A stretch of DNA of 64,000 nt from Streptomyces sp. ITFR-16 (lineage in GTDB: Bacteria; Actinomycetota; Actinomycetes; Streptomycetales; Streptomycetaceae), in the NCBI RefSeq assembly GCF_031844705.1, contig NZ_CP134609.1, positions 5,270,001-5,334,000 on the forward strand, given 5' to 3'. The notes under the pieces were generated by a model, which made no database searches, was not told the origin of the DNA, and saw nothing but the letters and a program-made list of their open reading frames with translations. Positions 33,766-42,826 of the stretch are shown here, in pieces (the first letter of the stretch is position 1; each line of letters starts with the position of its first letter). A program made the translations under genes and the position numbers.

Positions 33766-35447
33766 GTCACGACCACCACGACGAGCGGCCCGCGCTCACC
33801 GCCGCGCAGCGCGCCGCCGCGCTGAACCCGCCGCCCGGCCGCACCGGCGGCGACCTCGTCGTCGAGACCCTCCAGGGCCTCGGCGCGACCACCGTCTTCG
33901 GGCTGCCCGGACAGCATGCGCTGGGCATGTTCGACGCGCTGCGCCGCTCCTCGCTCGGCTACATCGGCCTGCGCGTCGAGAACAACGCGGGCTTCGCCGC
34001 CGACGCCTACGGGCGGATCACGGGCGAGGCCGCCCCGCTGCTCCTGTCCACCGGGCCCGGCGCGCTCACCTCGCTGGCCGCGCTCCAGGAGGCGGCCGCC
34101 GCCTCCGCCCCCGTCCTGGCGATCTCCAGCCAGATCCCGGTGGCGGGCCTCGGCGGCGGACGCCACGGCTACCTGCACGAACTGCGCGACCAGCAGGCGT
34201 CGTTCCGCGACATCGTGAAGTCCGTCCACACGGTCCGCGCCGCCTCGCAGATCCCCTCCGCGATCGCCGCCGCCTGGGAGTCCGCGCTGACGGCCCCGCA
34301 CGGCCCGGTCTGGGTCGAGATCCCGCAGGACGTGCTCACGGCCCAGACGGTGCTGCCCGTCGTGACCGCGATGGACGCCACCCCGCGCGACCTGCACGCC
34401 CGCCCCGAACTCATCGCAGCGGCGGCCGATCTGCTCTCCCGCGCCGAACGCCCGGCGGTCATCGCCGGCGGCGGTGTCGTACGGTCCGACGCCTCCGGCA
34501 AGCTGCGCGCGCTCGCCGAGCGGATCAAGGCCCCGGTCGTCACCACCTTCGGCGGCAAGGGCGCCTTCCCCTGGGAGCACCCCCTCTCGCTCCAGTCCTG
34601 GCTGGAGGACCGGCACACGACGGACTTCCTGGAGGACGCCGACGTCCTGCTCGTCGTCGGCTCCGGACTCGGTGAACTCTCCTCGAACTACCACACGTTC
34701 GCCCCGCGCGGCCGGGTGATCCAGATCGAGGCGGACGCCGGGAAGCTGGAGTCCAACCACCCCGCGCTCGGCATCCACGCGGACGCCCGCGACGCCCTCG
34801 CCGACCTGCTGGAGGAGGTCGTCCCGCGCGAGGACCCGGCCGCCGCCGAACGTGTCGCCAAGGTGCTCGGCCGGGTGCGGGACCGGATCGCCGCCCAGGA
34901 ACTCACCCTGGAACAGGACATCGTCGCCGCCGTCCGGTCCGCGCTGCCCGACCGGTCCCCCAGCTTCTGGGACATGACGATCCTCGCCTACTGGGCCTGG
35001 TCCGCCTTCGACGCCCGGCACCCGAACACCATGCACTCGGCCCAGGGCGCGGGCGGCCTCGGCTACGGCTTCCCCGCCGCCATCGGCGCCGCGGTCGCCG
35101 ACCCCACCCGGCCGGTGCTCGCGGTCTCCGGCGACGGCGGCGCAATGTACTCGCTCGCGGAACTCGCCACCGCCCGCCAGCACGATCTGCCCGTCACCTG
35201 GCTGATCGTCGACGACGGCGGCTACGGCATCCTGCGCGAGTACATGTCCGACGCCTTCGGCGAGACCACCGGGACGGAGCTGGCCCGCCCGGACTTCGTG
35301 GCCCTTGCCGAGTCCTTCGGCGTCCCCGCGGTCCGTACGAGCCCCGAGGCGCTCGCCGCCGACCTGGCCGCGTCGCTGGCCCGGACGGGCCCCTCGGTCG
35401 TCGTACTCCCCGCCCTGCTCAGGATGTTCGAGCCGACGCACCTCTGA
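33762..35447 (+). CDS. Thiamine-diphosphate enzyme, acetolactate-synthase-like
   Basis: A 561-aa ThDP-dependent enzyme with the three expected domains: PYR (about 20-190, active-site Glu in RVENNAGFAADAYGR), a central DHS-like domain (about 215-350) and PP (about 370-545). The ThDP/Mg motif begins SGDGGAMYSLAELATARQ and ends LIVDDGGYG, with Asp-Asp in place of the usual Asn. GTG 33762 overlaps the agmatinase stop by 4 bp. It ends at a strong hairpin. Not a classical IlvB (no ilvN neighbour); a decarboxylase or lyase acting on the product of guanidino/amine catabolism is plausible but unproven. Confidence 0.85.
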   Translation: MSHDHHDERPALTAAQRAAALNPPPGRTGGDLVVETLQGLGATTVFGLPGQHALGMFDALRRSSLGYIGLRVENNAGFAADAYGRITGEAAPLLLSTGPGALTSLAALQEAAAASAPVLAISSQIPVAGLGGGRHGYLHELRDQQASFRDIVKSVHTVRAASQIPSAIAAAWESALTAPHGPVWVEIPQDVLTAQTVLPVVTAMDATPRDLHARPELIAAAADLLSRAERPAVIAGGGVVRSDASGKLRALAERIKAPVVTTFGGKGAFPWEHPLSLQSWLEDRHTTDFLEDADVLLVVGSGLGELSSNYHTFAPRGRVIQIEADAGKLESNHPALGIHADARDALADLLEEVVPREDPAAAERVAKVLGRVRDRIAAQELTLEQDIVAAVRSALPDRSPSFWDMTILAYWAWSAFDARHPNTMHSAQGAGGLGYGFPAAIGAAVADPTRPVLAVSGDGGAMYSLAELATARQHDLPVTWLIVDDGGYGILREYMSDAFGETTGTELARPDFVALAESFGVPAVRTSPEALAADLAASLARTGPSVVVLPALLRMFEPTHL

Positions 35448-35479
35448 GATCCTCGCCCACCTGGAGGCGGGCGAGGATC
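35448..35479 (+). terminator. Terminator of the agmatinase operon
   Basis: An 11-bp perfect stem (GATCCTCGCCC / GGGCGAGGATC) with a 10-nt loop starts immediately after the TGA stop. Confidence 0.8.
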
Positions 35480-35516
35480 ACAAGCCGGATGTCATACGGC
35501 TACGCGAAGCCCTGGG

Positions 35517-35960
35517 TTACGCCCCTCCAGGATTCTCCAGCCTCTTTTCGCAGTACTGCAGCTGGGTTTCGCCTTCGTATGTCGCGACCTGGAGCACGAT
35601 ACTGCTGATCTTATTGTTTGCGCCCGTCGGGTTCATGTACGTGGTCCACGACTTGTAGGTGCCGTACCCGTCCATGTTCTTGCGCCACTTGTAGTAGATC
35701 CGCTTGCCTGTCGTCCACTGCTCGGCAAGCCTGATGCGAACATGATGGCCGTCCGGCTTCTCGTCGTAGAGGGAGATCTTGATGCCAGTGACCTTCCCCT
35801 CGTACGGCCAGTTTGCAATGTCCGCGGATCCACTCGAAGAGAGTGGTGAACTGGTGGCACAGGATCCGTAGGTGGTTGCGGCACTTGCGGGGCCCATTCC
35901 GAGCACCGAGAACATGAGAGCGCCACTGGTCAGCATGCTGACCTTTGCGACCTTATTCAA
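35517..35960 (-). CDS. Small secreted protein of unknown function
   Basis: A 147-aa protein with a clear Sec signal peptide when started at TTG 35960: MNKVAKVSMLTSGALMFSVL then GMGPASA, with cleavage after ASA. GGGGGA lies only 3 nt upstream, and no ATG or GTG in frame gives a better signal; internal ATG 35933 is an alternative. The mature part (about 120 aa) has two cysteines, GSCAT near the start and QYCEKRL near the end, likely a disulphide, and many Tyr/Lys/Trp. No family recognised. Base and codon use are less GC-rich than the neighbours, suggesting recent acquisition. Confidence 0.65.
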   Translation of the reverse strand: MNKVAKVSMLTSGALMFSVLGMGPASAATTYGSCATSSPLSSSGSADIANWPYEGKVTGIKISLYDEKPDGHHVRIRLAEQWTTGKRIYYKWRKNMDGYGTYKSWTTYMNPTGANNKISSIVLQVATYEGETQLQYCEKRLENPGGA

Positions 35961-36357
35961 AATTCCCCCAGCGACATGATTTTGGCCAATTGTTGTGGCC
36001 CTGAAATCAAATTTCCAGCTGATCATACATAGCCGCCCGGGGGGCGGCAATCGGCTATCTCTCTGAATATCTATGGGAAATTAATGCAAATGTGAATATT
36101 CTGCCGCCGGGCGGAAGGCCAGACGCCGCCCGGCCGTTCGAGCGCCGCGTACGACTGCCCGCGGCGACAGGCGTCCACAGGCCGGCCGTCGGCCGTGTTC
36201 CCTCCCTCCTGATCCGCCGGTGGATTCTCCTCGGCACCCGCCCGGCGGTGGCGGGCCCCGCATCCATGACGCGTACAACCTTCCGGCCGCCCGTGAGTCA
36301 TTCCTGACGGGCGTGCCGGGGGGCCGCCCGGCAGGAACCACTCAGGGGGAACGCACC
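35961..36357. other. AT-richer intergenic region
   Basis: A 397-bp divergent interval. The part at 35980-36110 is unusually AT-rich for this genome. It contains a small GC-rich hairpin at 36032-36048 (GCCGCCC-GGG-GGGCGGC). No convincing gene is seen; open frames on both strands lack a family or ribosome site. Confidence 0.45.
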
Positions 36358-37320
36358 ATGGCCACGTCCCGTATATCCGGGCGCTCGCGCGCCGCGCTCT
36401 GTGCCGCGCTCGCCGCCGGGGTGCTCGTGCCCGTGACGCTCGGCGCGGCGCCCGCGTCGGCCGCGACACCGACGGTGAGCTGCACCTCGGCGAAGGCCGG
36501 GCTCGCCGCCCAGTTGTCGAAGGACATCACCGCCGCGCTCAAGGGGCGCAAGTCCACCACCGCCGTGGCGCTCCACGACCGGACGACCAAGACGACGTGC
36601 ACGGTGCGCGCCACGTCGGCGTACGACTCCGCCAGCGTCGTGAAGGCGACCGTGCTGGCCACGCTGCTCTGGGACAACGCCAGGACCAACCGCTATCTCA
36701 CCCAGCGCGAGATCGACCTCAGCACCAAGATGATCACCAAGTCCGACAACGACGCGACCACCGCCCTGTGGAAGCAGCTCGGCGTCACCAAGGTCAAGGC
36801 GTTCCTCAAGGCCGCGGGGATGACCCACACCGTGCCCGGCTCCGGCGGCTACTGGGGCCTGACCCAGATCACCGCCCAGGACGAGCAGAAGCTGCTGACC
36901 CTGCTCACCGAGAAGAACTCCGTGCTCAGCGACAGCGCCCGCTCCTACGAGCTGGGGCTGATGCGCAAGGTCGTCTCCTCGCAGCGCTGGGGCACCCCCG
37001 CCGGCGCCCCGGCCACCGCCACCGTCCAGGTCAAGAACGGCTGGCTGCAGCGCGCCACGCACGGCTGGCGCGTACACAGCATCGGCGCCTTCACGGGCAA
37101 CGGCCACGACTATGTGCTCACGGTGCTCACCCAGGACAACAAGACGATGACGGAAGGTGTCGACACCATCCAGGCCGTCGCCCGCGCCGTGCACAAGGAC
37201 CTCAATCCGCGGGTGCTCAGGGCGAGGCTCTTCACCGTGCCCTCCGTACCGCAGGAGGCCGTGCCGCCGGTGCCCGAGGCCCCGGCGGGACGCATGCTGA
37301 CGGCGGCCCCGAAGGCGTAG
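36358..37320 (+). CDS. Secreted beta-lactamase-fold serine hydrolase
   Basis: A 320-aa exported protein with signal peptide RAALCAALAAGVLVPVTLGA and cleavage after ASA. It has the penicilloyl-serine-transferase triad: S93-V-V-K96, S129-D-N131 and K226-N-G228 instead of KTG. The omega-loop glutamate region (ExxLN) of true class A beta-lactamases is not found, so hydrolysis of beta-lactams may be weak or absent and a DD-peptidase-like or other peptidoglycan role is possible. ATG 36358 has AGGGGGAA upstream. The C-terminal 40 residues are proline-rich. A strong hairpin follows. Confidence 0.85.
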   Translation: MATSRISGRSRAALCAALAAGVLVPVTLGAAPASAATPTVSCTSAKAGLAAQLSKDITAALKGRKSTTAVALHDRTTKTTCTVRATSAYDSASVVKATVLATLLWDNARTNRYLTQREIDLSTKMITKSDNDATTALWKQLGVTKVKAFLKAAGMTHTVPGSGGYWGLTQITAQDEQKLLTLLTEKNSVLSDSARSYELGLMRKVVSSQRWGTPAGAPATATVQVKNGWLQRATHGWRVHSIGAFTGNGHDYVLTVLTQDNKTMTEGVDTIQAVARAVHKDLNPRVLRARLFTVPSVPQEAVPPVPEAPAGRMLTAAPKA

Positions 37321-37328
37321 GCCGTGCC

Positions 37329-37365
37329 CCGGTGCGGGGTGCCCGTCCGGGGCACCCCGCACCGG
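37329..37365 (+). terminator. Hairpin terminator after the serine hydrolase gene
   Basis: A 15-bp perfect stem (CCGGTGCGGGGTGCC / GGCACCCCGCACCGG) 8 bp after the stop codon, with a further closing C-G pair in the loop. Confidence 0.8.
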
Positions 37366-37409
37366 TTGCGGAGCGGCCGGGCCCGCGTTTCCGTTGGAGG
37401 GGCCCGTCG

Positions 37410-38085
37410 CTGCACCTGTCCCAGGCGGGCGCCGATCCCGACGCCCTCGCCGCCCAGATCGCTGAGGTGCTGCCCCGCGAATCGGCGGAGCCATCCTCGG
37501 AGCCGGGTCTCACCCCGGCGCCGCCCGGCTGCTGCGCGCCGAGGGCCGGGACGTGAAGCGGCTGGCGGGCCTCACCGAGCAGGCGGCGCGCGCCGAGGGG
37601 ACGCCCGCCGGGGGCAAGCAGCCCGCCACCACGCTCGACGAGTTCGGCCGCGACCTCACCGAGGAGGCGAAGGCGGGAAAGCTCGACCCGGTGGTGGGCC
37701 GGGCCGAGGAGATCGAGCAGACCGTGGAGATCCTCTCGCGGCGGTCCAAGAACAACCCCGTCCTGATCGGGGAGCCCGGCGTCGGCAAGACCGCGATCGT
37801 CGAGGGACTGGCGCAGCGCATCGTGGCCCGCGAGGTGCCCCACACCCTCAAGGACAAGCGCGTGGTCTCCTTCGACCTGTCCGGCATGGTGGCCGGCGCG
37901 CAGTACCGGGGCCAGTTCGAGGAACGGCTGAAGAAGGCCATCGAGGACGTCCAGGCGGCCAAGGGCGACATCATCCTGTTCATCGACGAACTCCACACCG
38001 TCGTCGGCGCGGGCGCCACGGGCGAGGGCTCGACGGACGCGGGCAACATGCTCAAGCCCGCGCTCGCACGCGGTGAACTCCATGT
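37410..38085 (+). pseudogene. Clp-type AAA+ ATPase fragment (ClpA/B/C family), decayed
   Basis: Remnant of a Clp disaggregase. From 37410 the frame reads an N-domain-like end (HLSQAGADPDALAAQIAEVL), shifts frame near 37515-37522, then continues AARLLRAEGRDVKRLAG and the first AAA+ module (LDPVVGRAEEIEQTVEILSR, Walker A GEPGVGKT at about 37770, Walker B IILFIDEL). Homology ends abruptly after NMLKPALARGELHVVG at about 38085, in the middle of the module; the second ATPase module is missing. No start codon or ribosome site is seen. The next gene starts 11 bp later, so both ends are truncated and one frameshift is present. Frameshift by sequencing error cannot be excluded; truncation is clear. 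Confidence 0.8.
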
Positions 38086-38096
38086 CGTGGGGACTC

Positions 38097-38381
38097 ATGG
38101 CACACCACCACAAGTCCAACCGAGCGGTCGAGGGCAACCCCGACAACCGCCACGGCAGGGGCATGCCCCGGCGGCCCGACGAGGACATGCTCCAGGAGCG
38201 GACCGTACGCGAACGGGAGGAGTCGGGCCGCCCGGTCAGGGCCGCCGAGAGCCCGGACGAGGAGTACCGGGCCGCCCGCGACGAGGTCGACCGCCAGGCC
38301 GAGGCGGGCGAGATGCCGACGGGCGCGGACACCCGCAGGGACCGCGACCCGTTCCCGCCGACCCGCTACGGAAAGCCCTGA
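38097..38381 (+). CDS. Small hydrophilic protein
   Basis: A 94-aa, very charged protein (MAHHHKSNRAVEGNPDNRHG..., ending DRDPFPPTRYGKP) with no signal peptide or membrane segment, probably disordered. GGGG lies 6 nt before ATG 38097. No known domain. It begins right at the end of the Clp fragment and converges on the GreA-like gene with a 1-bp gap. Composition resembles small stress/desiccation-type proteins, but no role is claimed. Confidence 0.55.
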   Translation: MAHHHKSNRAVEGNPDNRHGRGMPRRPDEDMLQERTVREREESGRPVRAAESPDEEYRAARDEVDRQAEAGEMPTGADTRRDRDPFPPTRYGKP

Positions 38382-38382
38382 A

Positions 38383-38859
38383 TCACCCGCCCCGGGCCGC
38401 TCGGCCCAGGGACTCGACCGTCACCGTCGCCGGCCCGTCCGGCGCGTCGTAGCTCACCGAGTCACCCGCCCGGTGCCCCATGAGCGCGCGCCCCAGCGGG
38501 CTGTCGGCCGTGACCAGCGTCCGGTCCAGCTCCTCCGGGGTCACCCCGATCTGGAAGGTCTGCCGCGTCCCGTCCGCGAACCGGACCGTGACCGTGCTGC
38601 CCACGCCCACCGCGTCGGCGGGCGGCGGACCGGCGTCGGCCGCCTGGGCGAGGCGCGTGGTGATCTCCTCGATGCGGGCGTCCAGCCGGTTGACGTCGTC
38701 GGCGCGCCGCAACTCGTCGGCCGCGTCCGCGCGGTCCCCGACGGTGTCCTGGTCGCGCAGGGTCGCCGCGACCTTGTCCCGCCGGGCACGGACCTCGGCC
38801 AGATCCCTCTCCAGGGCCTGCCGGGCCACCTCACTGATCGGCTCGGGCTCGCTGCTCAT
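38383..38859 (-). CDS. GreA/GreB-family elongation factor-like protein
   Basis: A 158-aa protein with a coiled-coil N-terminal half (about 8-80) and a C-terminal GreA/B FKBP-like domain (about 82-155, with GSTVTVRFADGTRQTFQIG and DSPLGRALMGHRAGDSVSYDAP). GreA binds in the RNA polymerase secondary channel and induces transcript cleavage through acidic residues at the coiled-coil tip; here the tip segment DQDTVGDRADAADE is acidic. It is shorter than or similar to GreA and probably a paralogue. ATG 38859 begins MSSEPEPISEVARQALERD. Divergent from the ABC exporter. Confidence 0.85.
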   Translation of the reverse strand: MSSEPEPISEVARQALERDLAEVRARRDKVAATLRDQDTVGDRADAADELRRADDVNRLDARIEEITTRLAQAADAGPPPADAVGVGSTVTVRFADGTRQTFQIGVTPEELDRTLVTADSPLGRALMGHRAGDSVSYDAPDGPATVTVESLGRAARGG

Positions 38860-39061
38860 GACTGCTCCTCGAAGGGAATGCGGTGCGATTGGGTACGGAA
38901 TGGGTGGAATCCTCACCTTAGGGCCGACCCGCCGACCCGGCCCGCGCATGCCACCCGGACGAGACCTGGTCCCCAGGTCCCGTATTTGTTGCGGAGGGAT
39001 GAAATCCGCACCCCGCCGTGTTGGTGCCTTCCGGAAGATCAGGTCGAACGGGAGGCACCGG

Positions 39062-42000
39062 GTGTCGGACGCAGGGGAGACGGGGAGCGGGCAGCGGCCG
39101 GCCGGCTGGGCGCGGAGGCTGAGCGGTTACGCCTGGCGCTACCGACGCAATGTGCTGCTGGCGCTCGGCTCGTCGCTCGCCGGAATGGCGGTGATGGCCC
39201 TCGTCCCGCTGGTCACCAAGGTGATCATCGACGACGTGGTCGTCGGCCACACCCGCTCGCTGGCCGTCTGGACCGGACTGCTGCTCCTGGCGGCCCTGCT
39301 CGTCTACGTCTCCACGTACATCCGCCGCTACTACGGCGGCCGGCTCGCCCTCGACGTCCAGCACGACCTGCGGACCGACATGTACGGGACGATCACCCGG
39401 CTCGACGGCAGGCGCCAGGACGAGCTGTCCACCGGGCAGGTCGTCGGCCGCGCCACCAGCGACCTCCAGCTCATCCAGGGGCTGCTGTTCATGCTCCCGA
39501 TGACCATCGGGAACGTCCTGCTCTTCCTGATCTCCCTGGTGATCATGGCGTGGCTGTCGCCGCTGCTGACGCTCGTCGCCGTCGCCGTGGCCCCCGCCCT
39601 CTGGTACATCGCCCGCCGCTCCCGCGCCCGGCTCTTCCCCGCCACCTGGTACGCGCAGTCGCAGGCCGCCGCCGTCGCCGGAGTCGTCGACGGGGCCGTC
39701 TCCGGCGTCCGGGTCGTCAAGGGCTTCGGCCAGGAGGACCAGGAGACCGGCAAGCTGCGCGAGGTCGGGCGCCGGCTCTTCGCCGGCCGGCTGCGCACCA
39801 TCCGGCTGAACTCGCGCTACACCCCCGCCCTCCAGGCCGTGCCCGCGCTCGGCCAGGTCGCGATGCTGGCCCTCGGCGGCTGGCTCGCCACCCGGGGCGA
39901 GATCACCCTCGGCACGTTCGTCGCGTTCTCCACCTACCTCGCCCAGCTCGTCGGCCCGGTCCGGATGCTCGCCATGGTCCTCACCGTCGGCCAGCAGGCC
40001 CGCGCCGGTGTGGAACGCGTCCTGGAACTGATCGACACCGAGCCCTCCCTGCGCGACGGCACCAAGGAACTGCCCGCCGACGCCCCCGCCGGCGTCGAGT
40101 TCGACGACGTGCGGTTCGGCTACGACGAGACGCGCCCGGTCCTCGACGGCTTCTCGCTCACCATCGAACCCGGCGAGACCGTCGCCGTCGTCGGCGCGTC
40201 CGGCAGCGGCAAGTCCACCGTCTCGCTGCTGCTGCCGCGCTTCTACGACGTGACGCACGGCGCCGTCCTGGTCGGCGGCCACGACGTGCGCGAACTGACC
40301 CTCGACTCGCTGCGCGGCGCCATCGGCCTCGTACCGGAGGACAGCTTCCTGTTCTCCGACACCATCCGCGCCAACATCGCCTACGGCCTCCCCGACGCCA
40401 CCGACGAGCAGATCCGGCAGGCCGCCCGCTCCGCCCAGGCCGACCGCTTCATCGCCGAGCTGCCCGACGGCTACGCGACCAAGGTCGGCGAGCACGGGCT
40501 CACCCTCTCCGGCGGCCAGCGCCAGCGCGTCGCGCTCGCCCGCGCCATCCTCACCGACCCCCGGCTGCTCCTCCTCGACGACGCCACCTCCGCCGTCGAC
40601 GCCCACGTCGAGCACGAGATCCACGAGGCGCTGCGCGGGGTGATGGCGGGCCGCACGACGCTGCTGATCGCCCACCGCCGCTCCACCCTCAACCTCGCCG
40701 ACCGGATCGCCGTCCTGGAGAACGGCCGGCTCGCCGACATCGGCACCCACGAGGAGCTGGAGCGGCGCTCCCCGCTCTACCGGCGCCTGCTCACCGACCC
40801 GGACGAGCTCGGCGGCACCTCGCCGGGACACCTCCCCGCCGCCGCCCCCGAGGACCCGGAGCGGGACCGGGCGCTCCAGGAGGAGATCGACGCCGAGTTC
40901 GACGCCGAGCGCGGCATCACCCCCGAGCTGTGGGTGCGCAAGGAGGAGGACCGCGACGCCGACGCGGGCGGCACCCCCGCCACCCCCGAACTGCTCGCCC
41001 AGGTCGACGCGCTGCCCCCGGCGACCGACACCCCGGACATCGACGAGGCCCGCGCCGTCCACCCCGAGGAGTCCTACGGGCTGCGCAGGCTGCTGCGCGG
41101 CTTCGGCCTTCCGCTGCTGGTGAGCCTCGCCCTGGTGGCCGTGGACGCCGGTGCGGGACTGCTGCTCCCGGTGCTGATCAGGAACGGCATCGACGACGGG
41201 GTCACCCAGCTCGCCCTGGGCGCGGTCTGGGCCGCCTCCGCCTTCGGCCTGGTCGTCGTCCTCGTGCAGTGGGCGGCCCAGATCGGCGAGACCCGGATGA
41301 CCGGCCGCACCGGCGAGCGCATCCTCTACGCGCTCCGGCTGAAGATCTTCGCCCAGCTCCAGCGCCTCGGCCTGGACTACTACGAGCGCGAGCTGACCGG
41401 CCGGATCATGACCCGGATGACGACGGACGTGGACGCGCTGTCCACGTTCCTGCAGACCGGCCTGGTCACGGCCTTCGTCTCCGTGGTCACCTTCTTCGGC
41501 ATCATGGTCGCGCTGCTGTTCCTGGACGTGGAGCTGGCCCTGGTCGTCTTCGCGACGCTCCCGGTGCTGGTCGTCGGCACGGTCTTCTTCCGCCGCAGGA
41601 GCGTCAAGGCGTACGAGCTGGCCCGTGAGCGCATCAGCGTCGTCAACGCCGACCTCCAGGAGTCCGTCTCCGGGCTCCGCATCGTGCAGGCCTTCCGCCG
41701 CGAGCGGGACGGCGCCGCTCGGTTCGCGGCCGCCAGCGACCACTACCGCGAGGCCCGGGTGCGCGGGCAGTGGCTGATCTCGGTCTACTTCCCGTTCGTC
41801 CAGCTGCTGTCCTCGGTGGCGGCGGCCGCAGTGCTCATCGTCGGCGCGGGCCGGGTCGACGACGGCACGCTCACCACGGGCGCGCTGGTCGCCTATCTGC
41901 TCTACATCGACCTGTTCTTCGCCCCCGTGCAGCAGCTCTCCCAGGTCTTCGACGGCTACCAGCAGGCGACCGTCTCGCTGGGCCGCATCCAGGAACTGTT

Positions 42001-42802
42001 GCGGGAGCCCGCCTCCACCGCCGACGGGGACGAGCCGCTGGACGTGCTGTCGCTGCGCGGCGAGATCGCCTTCGAGGACGTCTCGTTCGCGTACGGCGGC
42101 GAGGAGGACGCGCTCACCGGCGTCGACCTGCACATCCCGGCCGGCCAGACCGTCGCGTTCGTCGGCGAGACCGGCGCGGGCAAGTCCACCCTGGTCAAGC
42201 TCGTCGCCCGGTTCTACGACCCGACGGGCGGCCGGGTCACGGCCGACGGCACCGACCTGCGCCACCTCGGCCTCACCGCCTACCGGCACCGGCTCGGTGT
42301 CGTCCCGCAGGAGGCGTGCCTCTTCGCCGGGACGGTGCGCGACGCCATCGCGTACGGGCGGCCGGAGGCCACCGACGCGGAGGTGGAGGCGGCGTCCCGG
42401 GCGGTCGGCGCGCACGACATGATCGCCACCCTGGACGGCGGCTACCTCCACGAGGTCGCCGAGCGGGGCCGCAATCTCTCGGCCGGACAGCGCCAGCTGA
42501 TCGCGCTCGCCCGCGCCGAGCTCGTCGACCCCGACATCCTGCTGCTCGACGAGGCCACCGCCTCCCTGGACCTGGCCAGCGAGGCGCTGGTCAACCAGGC
42601 GACCGACCGGATCGCGGGCCGCCGCACCACCCTGGTCGTCGCCCACCGCCTGACCACGGCCGCCCGCGCGGACCGGGTCGTGGTGATGGACCACGGCCGG
42701 GTCGTCGAGGACGGCACGCACGACGAACTCCTCGCCCTGGACGGGCACTACGCCGTGCTGTGGCGCACCTTCATAGGAGAGGACGAGCCGGCGGGGGTGT
42801 GA
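39062..42802 (+). CDS. Fused double ABC exporter
   Basis: A 1246-aa full-length transporter made of two membrane-ATPase halves. Half 1: membrane domain about 15-320, ATPase about 335-570 with Walker A GASGSGKST and signature LSGGQRQRV. A charged linker rich in Asp/Glu/Pro (about 575-665) follows. Half 2: membrane domain about 670-975, ATPase about 990-1240 with Walker A GETGAGKST and signature LSAGQRQ. In both halves the catalytic glutamate position after Walker B reads D-D (LLLLDDATSA) in half 1 and D-E (LLLDEATASLD) in half 2, so only the second site looks fully competent. GTG 39062 has GGGAGG upstream. Substrate unknown; drugs or lipids are usual. Confidence 0.93.
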   Translation: MSDAGETGSGQRPAGWARRLSGYAWRYRRNVLLALGSSLAGMAVMALVPLVTKVIIDDVVVGHTRSLAVWTGLLLLAALLVYVSTYIRRYYGGRLALDVQHDLRTDMYGTITRLDGRRQDELSTGQVVGRATSDLQLIQGLLFMLPMTIGNVLLFLISLVIMAWLSPLLTLVAVAVAPALWYIARRSRARLFPATWYAQSQAAAVAGVVDGAVSGVRVVKGFGQEDQETGKLREVGRRLFAGRLRTIRLNSRYTPALQAVPALGQVAMLALGGWLATRGEITLGTFVAFSTYLAQLVGPVRMLAMVLTVGQQARAGVERVLELIDTEPSLRDGTKELPADAPAGVEFDDVRFGYDETRPVLDGFSLTIEPGETVAVVGASGSGKSTVSLLLPRFYDVTHGAVLVGGHDVRELTLDSLRGAIGLVPEDSFLFSDTIRANIAYGLPDATDEQIRQAARSAQADRFIAELPDGYATKVGEHGLTLSGGQRQRVALARAILTDPRLLLLDDATSAVDAHVEHEIHEALRGVMAGRTTLLIAHRRSTLNLADRIAVLENGRLADIGTHEELERRSPLYRRLLTDPDELGGTSPGHLPAAAPEDPERDRALQEEIDAEFDAERGITPELWVRKEEDRDADAGGTPATPELLAQVDALPPATDTPDIDEARAVHPEESYGLRRLLRGFGLPLLVSLALVAVDAGAGLLLPVLIRNGIDDGVTQLALGAVWAASAFGLVVVLVQWAAQIGETRMTGRTGERILYALRLKIFAQLQRLGLDYYERELTGRIMTRMTTDVDALSTFLQTGLVTAFVSVVTFFGIMVALLFLDVELALVVFATLPVLVVGTVFFRRRSVKAYELARERISVVNADLQESVSGLRIVQAFRRERDGAARFAAASDHYREARVRGQWLISVYFPFVQLLSSVAAAAVLIVGAGRVDDGTLTTGALVAYLLYIDLFFAPVQQLSQVFDGYQQATVSLGRIQELLREPASTADGDEPLDVLSLRGEIAFEDVSFAYGGEEDALTGVDLHIPAGQTVAFVGETGAGKSTLVKLVARFYDPTGGRVTADGTDLRHLGLTAYRHRLGVVPQEACLFAGTVRDAIAYGRPEATDAEVEAASRAVGAHDMIATLDGGYLHEVAERGRNLSAGQRQLIALARAELVDPDILLLDEATASLDLASEALVNQATDRIAGRRTTLVVAHRLTTAARADRVVVMDHGRVVEDGTHDELLALDGHYAVLWRTFIGEDEPAGV

Positions 42803-42826
42803 ACAGGCCCGCGCCGGAGCCCAAGG

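Noticed and set aside
36032..36048. Small hairpin GCCGCCC-GGG-GGGCGGC
   Set aside because: Too short and wrongly placed for a terminator of a neighbouring gene; no operator role can be argued.
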